From contig JAUFSD010000004.1 in NCBI GenBank assembly GCA_033030425.1, forward strand, positions 930,001 to 994,000: 64,000 nucleotides of DNA, in the 5' to 3' direction. The notes under the pieces are model-generated. The model was not told the origin of the DNA. It was given only the letters and a program-made list of their open reading frames with translations, and searched no databases. The translations under genes and the position numbers were made by a program. Of this stretch, positions 54,956 through 64,000 are shown piece after piece (position 1 is the first letter of the stretch; each line of letters opens with the position of its first letter). Source of the stretch: Verpa conica. Its lineage: Eukaryota; Ascomycota; Pezizomycetes; Pezizales; Morchellaceae.

Positions 54956-55828
54956 CTTTAGGAACGGGCAGATATACTCAAATTGAAATACCCTCAAAGA
55001 AAAAGAAAAGAGCAGATGGCTGCAGAAGCGAGAAAGGGGTAAAGAAAAAGTGTAAAGCGATCTAAAGAATAAAATATATGATGTGATATGACAAGCCAAT
55101 TGGATATGAAAGAAGAGGGAAGGGTCTGTTTTTCAAAGAAACGGAGTTTGATGCTGGCAAGCACTTCGAGGGGGCTCAAAGGTGATAGGCCTGGTTGTCT
55201 TGTTTAGAGATTTTGCGGCCACTCTAATCAACAGACTACACACCTCGATTATTTTTCTCCTACCTCAAATATTGATGCTGTCCCTACATAGCAAGGCGCT
55301 TGGTAGAGAGCCTCTTCAGGAGCTGTCTGAGCCTTCAACATTCTTCTCCTGAGATGGAATTTAGAAGCTTAATTCCCTTGCTCTAGATAGAAAGGTATAG
55401 GTACAAACTGCCGAGAAAACAAATATACAAACCATCTGACCGTATGAATCACACTATATCACTCGCTCATTCTCTATGTAAGTTACTTTTAATAAGTCTA
55501 GACAAACTCTCTAATTGAATTCTCACTATAAAAAAACTAAATAAGAATACCGTTTTCTCTCTAGTCTATACTCTTCACATCAGAACTAATGATAACAAAA
55601 GGCCACTAGGCAGAAAACTATCTAGAACTCCTAAATTGAGATTCAAAAAGCATTTCAATGTCATTACTATGTCAAATGGGTGGTCTAGGCTAGAGCTAAT
55701 AATAAGGAGTAGGGATTCTAGGAAATAAAAGGATCTCGGGAATTTTGCAGCCCGAAGATAGGAAAGTAATACCAACAGCTAAAAATCCATAGTCCAATAG
55801 AGTCATAGATCCTCCGCCTAAATATACC
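54956..55828. other. Intergenic, SAC3 upstream and aminopeptidase downstream
   Basis: Likely includes the missing SAC3 first exon and promoter. A possible short start (minus-strand ATG near 55344, 18 codons then a gtaggg donor) was noted but is not convincing. The rest is AT-rich. Confidence 0.4.
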
Positions 55829-58381
55829 TCAAATTGCTGCTGTTTCTCTTTCAAGCCATTTCAATGCCAAACTACCTTTCTCAAAAAACCCTTTCGTCTT
55901 CCCATAAACTTCCGAATGGTAATCATTGAGCCATTTCTTCTCACCCGGGGTCAGGAGGGAGGGGTCAATAAGCTTTTTGCACATAGGGACCTATGCCATA
56001 ACAGCCCATTAGTAAAGAAAATTCCTGGGTAAGTGATGGTATAGCTTACCATAGTGACGTGCTCGAATCCGTAATATGGCCGCTCACCAAAATTATGGTT
56101 TGTCTGTGCCTCTTTTACCATGATTATATCTAGATTATTGTCAGCTGTTGATATCTTGTTAGTGTTACGTAGAGGGACCCACTCTCAATACGAATACCAA
56201 AAGATCCATCTTCATAATAGCCGGGCTCTACAAGGAAAATTAGTTTGAGGTGACTAATACTACCCTAGATAAGAAGACTGACCGTCAGATATAACCATCC
56301 CTGGGCTTAATGGGACCTCTGAGTACTGTATCCGAGTACCAATACCGATAGGTCCCTCATGAACATTCTATTCGTGTTGTCAGTTTAATACTGTAGTTCA
56401 TGTTTAGTACTAGTGTTTACCAGAAAGGACCCAACACCATGCCCAGTTCCGTGACGATAATCTAGACCCTCAGACCATAAGAACTGGCGTGCCAAAACAT
56501 CTAACGCAAATCCAGTAGTTCCCTTTGGAAAAACTGCTCTATCTAATGCAACCATCCCCTTCAACACTAGGGTATATGCTTTCTTTTCCATATTTGTCGG
56601 TTCCCCGAAATGAAGCGTACGGGTCGTATCAGTTGTTCCATCAAGGTACTGTGCACCAGAATCACACAAATAGATAGCTTTGGGATCAATGACTGCGCAT
56701 GCACCTGGTGTTGGCTTGTAGTGAATGACTGCAGCGTTAGCACCCGTTGAAGATATTGTGTCGAAAGATAGACCCATAAAGTCTTGGTTTTTTGACCTAA
56801 TTTTCTCCAACTTATCCGCGGCTTGTACTTCATCTAGCTCTTCTCCTTTCCATAATTCATTCTCTAACCAAGCGAAGTATTCTGTCAATGCTGCTCCGTC
56901 ACGGACATGGCAATTTCTCATGCCATCCTTTTCTATATCATTCTTGATAGCCTTTGCCTCCTCAATAGGAGACCGAATAACCTCGACACTGTCTTCGCCA
57001 CCAAGAGCCTTAGATAAGGCCCATGAGGTTTTATTCGAGACAAGCCATTTTTGGACTTCATTTGTAGTGGCTCCTACTGCCTCTTCTTTAAACCTTTGTG
57101 AAGTAACGGCAAGCTCATCAAAGATTGCATGGTAAGGACGGATCTTCACCTCCTTGCCCAAGTGGCCAAGGACCTTCTCGTCTAGTTTGGAAGAATCAAT
57201 GTAAAGAGTTGCGTCTGTGGGGGTGATGAAAGCGTACGAGAAAAAAACTGGATTGTATGGGATGCTTTACAGAAGAAAAAGCTGTTAATAAAAGAACGTT
57301 TGATTCTGGTATTGCTGGCATGTGGGCTTTCCAAGGCGGATAATGAGCCAGGCATGCGTGACCAATGATAAAATGGGAACATACTCGCTTCCTCGTAAGT
57401 TGTATAGCCATGCGATCTCATCCAACATGCTCACAACGAACCCAGGGCTCTTTTTCTTCTCCATATCTTTTCGTAGGGCCTCGAGTTTCTCTGAAAACGG
57501 TTTTCCGGCGTATTTTTGGTCCAAAACAATTAATTTGTTATTGGGTCGTGCTGGTCTAGCTTCACCCCAGACCTCATCTATAAGGTTTTTAGACATGCCG
57601 AGAAGACCGGATCCCCCCTTCTTCTTTATACGAGTCTCTAGACCTTTGGCTTGCTCTATATTTTTTTAAAAGAAGTTAGAAGTTAATCATTAGGGTATAG
57701 GTTAATTGGAGTATTACGAGCTGTGATGAGAGTAGCATCGACACCGACGGTCTTGCCACCTTCGGCCTGCTGAACAACCCTACGTAAATCATCAATGTAC
57801 TGAACAAGTAAGAGTACTTCTTTAGAATTGATCTACCATTCCTGCCAGGTAGGAACGTCAGGGAGTCCCTGCTTTAAGAGCTCCCAATTGTCATCAAGCT
57901 GATATTGTGCTTGGTTAAAGTAGCGCCCATCGGTTGAGAGCGCAGCATTTTCCTGAGTGATTATGGCGCAGCCAGCAGATCCCGTGAAACCGCAGATGAA
58001 AGCTGAGAATTGTCAGAGGTAATGCTCCAAATATTATAAAAATAGAAGAGGTATGAACCTCGCCGGGCATCAGCAGCACAAATGTACTCGCTACTATGAG
58101 CATCTTCGCTAGGTACAACTATAGTCTAGATGTTAGCTATGATACATAGAGCTTAGAGTTTATCTACCGTAAACGTCAACATTCTCCCTCCTCATGAGCT
58201 CTCGCAGCTTTGTGAGGCTATTAGAAGTATTTACGGTCTCCATATCTATGGAGAGCGTAGAGAACAGACGGAAGTGTGGCCTGGGAGTTTTGAATGAGGG
58301 GTTTGAGCGGAAGTGGAAGATCTTTGAGTGCAATAACCAGCGTAGGCTGCGCGTGATATGAAAGGAAGGAGGGGCTGCCAT
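55829..58381 (-). CDS. Xaa-Pro aminopeptidase P (M24B metallopeptidase)
   Basis: Removes N-terminal residues preceding proline; a dinuclear-metal enzyme of the AMPP group. Start at 58381 ([20 protein letters not shown]) gives a basic, Ser/Phe-rich presequence suited to mitochondria. A second in-frame Met ([20 protein letters not shown]) would give a cytosolic form. Domains: creatinase-N ([30 protein letters not shown]), then the pita-bread catalytic domain with metal ligands in [12 protein letters not shown] (two Asp), [17 protein letters not shown] (His), EPGYYEDG (Glu) and GIRIE (Glu). The end is WLERETAAI. Many introns (about ten); about 690 residues; all ligands present. It diverges from the karyopherin gene. 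Confidence 0.9.
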
Positions 58382-59230
58382 TTGATGCGGGGCTCTGCTG
58401 AACTTGGTGAGGAATTCAAGTTCGAGTGCCACAGTGAACGCCGTAATTGGCAGGGATCGTCCTCGGATTGACGGAAAAGAACTCTTTGAATTGCTTTTTT
58501 GTTTATTGTAGTGCCTAGAATTCAGACTACCAATACAATGGTTTTTGAAGTTTTTGAAACGAGATTCTCACTTTCCCTTTCCAACTCGCATTGTCCAGGA
58601 GCTTTGGGACTGTGGTGGGTATTGATATTGCTTATATATATTCCTACCATCAAAGAAATCAATGTTTGATTCAACGGAATTATATTGCTCGAGTACATTT
58701 CATCAAAACAAAAATTGCAATATATATTGCCAAAGCAGGTTTTTTTATTATGACCCCGATGCGAAAACCGTGTTCGATCGCGGGGGATTTAAAAACACAA
58801 AGAATTTTGTGAGTCTAATAGTCTTTCGTCATTTAGTTCTTGTATGTACAGACAGCTACGCAGCATCCCGAACATATAAGGGGAAAAACGCTGCTAGTAG
58901 GGGAAAGCCACTGGACAACGGCGTATCTGGAATTCGTCATGGGTGATCACTCGTATTAATTCCGCACTCCTTTCTGTTTTGTATGTAGTGAGATTGTGTT
59001 TCGTGGGGGTGGCGCAGAGATCACCACACATGTGGGCTAACCCCGATCGAGGTCTAGTCGTGCAGTGTCACCTTTCATCAATGCCCCTCCAACAACAACA
59101 GTGCGGATGTGGCTCTTGATCCGCCATACTTTTAACGATGATGAACTTCCACTCTTTTCTCCGCTCCTAAATTTCCCATGATTACTTCACAGTCAGATCC
59201 GACTTCAATACCCAATTCGATTTTCTTAAC
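58382..59230. promoter_or_regulatory. Divergent spacer, aminopeptidase P / karyopherin
   Basis: 849 bp between two start codons. A frame at 58662-58946 contains a protein-like stretch (YYDPDAKTVFDRGGFKNTKN) but no start context, introns or known family, so no gene is called. Confidence 0.45.
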
Positions 59231-62200
59231 ATGGAGCCCTTCCCGTTCCCAAACACGCTGGAGGAAGTTGTGGGCGTGAGGCTCTCTAGTTTCCATCATT
59301 TGTGTCATGGTTCCTTGATATCTAGATTGCTAATATCCATTGGAATAGCTCGTTAAACGTCTCTACCAGCCTGGCTCACCGCAAGAACTTTCTCAAATTC
59401 AGGCCACTCTACAAGTGGTCCAACGTTCTTCAGATGGGTGGAAACTAGCAGATTCTCTCCTTGGCATCAATGATGAACTGCTTCAGTTCTTTGGGGCTCT
59501 TACATTCACGGTAAAGCTCAATTCAGATAGGTATTAAATATTCCTCTTAGGTAAGTAGGGGTTGCTCGCTGACATCATTGGGTGGGTAGCGAATCAGTCA
59601 CGGAGGAGGACATTCCAATCCTAAGGGACCGCCTCATCAGTTGGCTAATCAGTGTTGCTTCTACCAACTCCTCACAAATGGTCATCAAGAAGCTATGTTC
59701 AACTTCAGTCGTGTTCTTTTTACGTTTTCCCGAAAGCTGGCAGAATCTCATTAGACACGTGGTCTGTTCACTATGTTTGGGCCGCGTCGTGCCTGTTGAA
59801 GAACTTGTAACGCTTCCTCCGTCAGATCTGCTATTACATAAGACAGATAGCAGGAGCAAGATTACAGCTTTATGGTTTTCGGCTATTCTCGTGGAAGAGG
59901 TGGGGAAAGTTGATGGGAAGAACGTTAAAAAGTGAGCTCAGGCCTGCTTGGTGAACAGGGCAAGCCTAACCTAATTGGATGGGAGCTAATTGAGGCAAAA
60001 AAGCCTCCGTTTTCATGACAGAATACATTCGAATGTGGACGAGGCTGTCTTGTTAATATGGGATGCTATTGCTGGGGGTTATGTTGATGGTACGGACAGA
60101 TTCTTCGGGACAAATTTCTAGATTTACTAATCCTATAGCAGACGTCGGAAATAGAACAAATGAATGTGATACTAGACTTGTGAGGGAAGGAATAAAAACC
60201 TTTCAGGTAATTTCTATTCAGGCTCACTAATTTTTTCTTGACACTAAGCATACTGTAGTCATGGGTTTTCTACTCCCTCCGTGCCATCCTAGATTCAACC
60301 CACACCTTTCCTGAATTAAAACGCCTTACCACGCCAGTTCTCAACTGGATGGCTCATCCTGAGATGTTTGATGTGGCATGCGAGGTAATCACAGATATCC
60401 TTACACACTATTTTACATTCCTCACGCCTGAGGATGAGTCCTGCTTAGCAGGTATCATTGTGTCTCCATGGGCTGTTGAGCGCTACGAACTACTCACGTC
60501 TGGGGATGGGGACTCGGAAGAATCACTTCAATTTGGCCGCCTAATAGTAGCGTACGCAGAGGCAACCGTACTAAAGATTGCACGTAACTGGAATAGACCA
60601 CAAAGTCGGACAATAATGAAGATGCTTCATGGGATGTTGAAAGTTCCTGGGTGGGCTATGGCCGAGGAAGAGATTTCTGGGACGACATTCGAATTCTGGA
60701 GTAGTTTTGCTGAGTTCTTATTGGATCCAGAAGGGATTGACGATGACCAGCTTGGAATAGTGCTGATGGCTGGTAAAAAAGAGATTCTACAGGCCGTTGA
60801 AGAGTTTTGGAGAAAAATACGAATACCAGGAGGACATCAATCTCAATCATGGTTATCATGGACCAAGGACCAGCGGGATGGTTTTATGACTTTTCGGAAG
60901 GATGTAGCTGATCTGGTAGAGGTGGTATACGGTGTCCTGGGAGCTGAGCTGTTTCGACGACTTGTTAATCAGGTTTTGGGCGCCCTATTTCAAGCTGATG
61001 AAGGTAGCGATGTTGTCTGGGAGGATGTGGAAGCAAGTTTGTTTTGCCTCAACTCTCTAAGCGACTCTTTGAGTGACGAACCAGAGGAGGATGAATCTCT
61101 AGAAATACTGTTTGGGGGTAAACTATTTGTTATATTGGCGGATTTCGGAAATCATATACCTATCAAAGCAAGACAAACTGCCGTTAGTTTAATCGGTGTG
61201 TTCCTATCAATCTGCGATCCGTTGAGTGAACAACACTGACTATCGCCCCAAGGATCGTACTCGGCCTTCTTCGAAAGACACTCGGATTTCTTACCAACAG
61301 TATTGAATTTCTTGTTTATATCTATTTCGACGCCGACCTTGGCCCGAAGCGCATCGAAGTCTATCTCTTCTCTATGTTCATCATGCCGCGGTACCCTCAC
61401 TGGCGAGCTTTCGACCTTTCTTTACCAATATCAAATGTTTTCTGCCACAAGCACAGCGGACGATATTGCAAAAGAGCGAGTACTCTGTGCTATTTCTTAT
61501 GTCGTCCAAGCTCTGCCATCAGATGAAGAGAAATTAGGTCCTGTTAAGAGGCTTTTGGGGTTTGTTGAACAAGATGTCCAGGAATGCTTGTCATTGGTAG
61601 CCCAGCAAAATGAAGATGCGAAAGAAGTGGCATTGTTGGTTCTACGGTGCCTCGTTTCTATTGGGAGGGGTTTACAAGTGCCGGAAGATGTTCCAATCCT
61701 TCTACCTGGCGAGGGCCCACCGCAGCCCCAATCGTTTTGGGAACGCGGCGATGGTTTGGTCGTCCAAGGAAGACTTCTGGATATTGTTCGAACGCTCGTT
61801 ATTAGCCTACAAGAGGACGGCGAAGTTGTTGATGCTGCCTGTGCAGTCTTTCGGACGGGCTTTGCAGAGACAACTCCTGGTCCATTTGTCTTTGCACCGC
61901 GTGTGATCACAGGGTTCCTACTTGAGAGGGCCAATAACGGTGTTCGAATCGAGTCTGTGCTATCAACAGGCTGCACTATGGTCAGCTCACATTCAACCGA
62001 TGGAAGTCCTGATATCTCGACAGAGGTGGTTCAGTTTATGGAATTCATTATGACTCTAGTGGAAAGAATGCAGGATCCACAATCAGATCCAGAGGCATCT
62101 CAGAGTGTGGTGGAGTTCCTGAATAGGATGCTGTCAAGATATGTCAATATCCTCGTGCAGTATCAACCTAGTGAAAGGATGCAGATGCTGTTTGGATTTG

Positions 62201-62895
62201 TATTGAACGCTTTGGCTGTCAGAGAGCCGCTAGTCAAGAAAGCAGCCGCTACTTTTTGGGCAACATTCGTCTCTTTAGCAGATCAACCTCTTGATGTGCA
62301 GGCTGCGATAGACGGCGTTGTAGCGATGTGTGGCACAGCTCTAGCGGAGAAGCTTGTTTGGGTAAGACACCTCTCACTCTATAATCCTACTTGCGATGCC
62401 AATAGATCAGTGGATTACGTGGCCTTATCTCTATGGGGGGGAATAGATTATGCACCAGAGACAAATCACGTGGTCCACTGGTCTATCGGCATCGTAAATA
62501 TTTAAAATAATAATAGTCTGATAAGTATTCAAATAATAGGGCGTTGGGGGTGGGGCAGCGAGAAGTGAGGTTGATAGTCTCGCAGAGCCTCTCAAGAGGT
62601 TGGTAGCCAGGCAAGTGAAAGCTAAAAGCTGGCTTTCTACTGCGCTGGCAAGAGATGGTTTCCCAAGCCCGAACCTGACAGACAAAAACAAAACTCGGTT
62701 TCTTAATAGTGTTATTAGGTAAGTCTAGAATCCGACAAAAACATTGATCGGAATCTAACATAATGATGGGAAAATAGTTTGAGGGGAAAAAGAGGTACGA
62801 ATCAAATCGTCAAGGAGTTTTGGTTAAGTGCGAGGGGTAGCGAATTTGATTGTAAGATTCCCTTTTCTTCATATCAGGGATCATTCCTATCATGA
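59231..62895 (+). CDS. Importin-beta family karyopherin, importin-13/Kap122-like
   Basis: Nuclear transport receptor made of HEAT repeats. Nine exons fit in frame: 59231-59275, 59349-59530, 59590-59931, 60022-60089, 60139-60206, 60259-61195, 61253-62361, 62540-62718 and 62778-62895, about 1,015 residues. Start MEPFPFPNTLEEVVG splices to LVKRLYQPGSPQELSQIQATLQ, the first HEAT repeat. Hallmarks are SLLGINDELLQFFGALTFTVKL, GIKTFQSWVFYSLR, SYSAFFERHSDFLPTVLNFLF and the C-terminal GTNQIVKEFWLSARGSEFD. Length and the last motif favour importin-13/Kap122 (Pdr6) over Mtr10. All junctions were placed by frame continuity. The stop could be slightly altered if a further tiny intron exists near 62850-62880. 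Confidence 0.85.
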
Positions 62896-63395
62896 TCTCT
62901 ACTTTATTAACACCCACTTAACGTATTTTAGACGCATCGTGATATGATTCTAGCTATACCAACCCCTATGGGGTCCAGGTCTGACACCGGAGGATTAGGG
63001 TAAATTTCGCGGGTCTCTCTTCTTTCCCTTTTTTTAAATGGAGGATATCTTATCTTGTTATATTCTCCAATCTTATTGTATTCTTGCTTCTCTGGCCGAG
63101 TTATTTCTCACCTTTTTACGCTTTCTCTAGGCGATTTTCATGTACAGTACATTGAAAGATACAAGTTTAAAGAGTTTAAATTACAAACGGTACTAGGGTC
63201 GCCCAAAATTATAAGCTGTAAAAGATAGTTTTTTTTCTCTAATAGTAATCTACGGTGTAATGATCAACCCTAAGATCCATAGGTAGTACAAAAATACTGG
63301 TAGGTACTCCTTTCACACCTAAAATTAACCGTCTATATCACGTAATCACGCGTACGTGGAGTTAATTTCTTTCTAAGGTCTGGCAATATATACTA
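62896..63395. other. Intergenic, AT-rich
   Basis: 3' flank of the karyopherin gene; no gene or repeat recognised. Confidence 0.55.
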
Positions 63396-63551
63396 CAGTG
63401 AAGCCTCGATAGTAGAATACTCGACGGTACTGTTGGCTCTACGATTCCCCCAATGCATTTTTGGCACCGAGCCTTCCTCATCAAAGAAATAACCTTGATA
63501 TAAGTACATAAAATTCCACCCTGACAGTATGCTACTATAAAGGTTCTACTG
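63396..63551. mobile_element. pogo-like MITE, 156 bp
   Basis: Left end cagtgaagcctcgatagtag and right end (opposite strand) cagtagaacctttatagtag, both followed by a/cataC-like bases, flanked by TA (63394-63395, 63552-63553). Same CAGT ends and TAGAATAC motif style as the MITE at 18470, so probably the same superfamily but a different family. No coding capacity. Confidence 0.75.
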
Positions 63552-64000
63552 TATCACTAAACAATCCACTTTTTGAGCTTATCAACTTGTAAGTGGTTTT
63601 AACTCATAAATTCTCACTCGTCAATCTTCTAAATTAGTAATACTAGGATAGACGAGATATATAGGTAATGTTGAGGTCAATATATATATAGTTCCCCTGA
63701 GGCTTCCATAAATAGTGTAAACTATCGTCTATTTCTACTTGCCCTTGCTTCCATCCTATTAAGCACCCACCTCACGCCTCCTAGTATAGGAATTAGGAAA
63801 CAAATTATACTTGTAAGGAAAGCACCTAGATGAAGGTATTCCTTTGTATTCTTTGGTCTTGGAACGGGCTATAGATCTCGTTAACCTACTACCCATAATA
63901 TATAAAATTGATACCAAAATTAATTGGGGACTTTTAACGAGTTGATGACCTGATGTAGTCATCATATTCATAGAATACTATATCAAAAGCAAACAAGCTA
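63552..64000. other. Intergenic at window end
   Basis: AT-rich; no gene, RNA or repeat ends recognised. An open frame at 63759-63971 on the minus strand has no supporting features. Confidence 0.55.

Noticed and set aside
1..64000. CRISPR array, bacterial operon, rRNA genes or secondary-metabolite cluster
   Set aside because: No regularly spaced repeats, no rRNA-like sequence, no PKS/NRPS/terpene or P450 motifs; the window is eukaryotic and mostly housekeeping genes plus repeats.

Overview
The window is nuclear DNA of a filamentous ascomycete (Pezizomycotina). The genes are ordinary single-copy fungal housekeeping genes cut by short introns of about 50-110 bp, with GT..AG ends and CTAAC/CTAAT-like branch sites. 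They lie on both strands, apart by AT-rich spacers. The intact LTR retrotransposon and many small inverted-repeat elements suggest a repeat-rich genome; a Pezizomycetes-like fungus is a guess. No rRNA gene, convincing tRNA gene, CRISPR array, operon or biosynthetic cluster was seen.

Left gene block (0.6-29.9 kb), in order: cytochrome c heme lyase (+), an ERCC6L2-type SNF2 ATPase (+), mitochondrial ribosomal protein uL24m (-), Pol I factor RRN3 (+), H2B ubiquitin ligase BRE1 (-), SEC14 (-), SEC17/alpha-SNAP (-), cytochrome b5 reductase CBR1 (+), anthranilate phosphoribosyltransferase TRP4 (-), a cyclophilin (-) and TFIIIB subunit BDP1 (+). Splice junctions could be placed to the base for many of these, and the joined frames stay open. 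The spacers hold a fold-back element (10.6-11.1 kb), three small inverted-repeat elements (17.8-18.6 kb), and what looks like a retroposed mRNA 3' end with target-site duplication (19.45-19.54 kb).

Repeat island (30.6-42.4 kb): three same-direction copies of a 1.26-kb non-coding TG..CA repeat, each with its own 5-bp target-site duplication (CTAAC, GAAAC, CAGGG), read as solo LTRs. The middle copy is split by an intact 5.8-kb Ty3/Gypsy chromovirus flanked by AAAGC. Its gag and pol are in different frames, joined by a textbook -1 frameshift site (GGGTTTT, 7-nt spacer, hairpin over the gag stop). A 9-nt complement between its predicted mRNA leader and the primer-binding site points to Tf1-like self-priming. 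Its two LTRs are mosaic: identical for 117 bp, then clearly diverged.

Right gene block (44.3-62.9 kb): an unrecognised 325-aa protein (-), rRNA methyltransferase BMT5 (+), GID/CTLH ligase subunit FYV10 (-), mRNA export factor SAC3 (-), aminopeptidase P (-) and an importin-13/Kap122-like karyopherin (+). A pogo-like MITE lies at 63.4 kb. The genes do not form one pathway. The most interesting content is the repeat island and its RNA-level signals.
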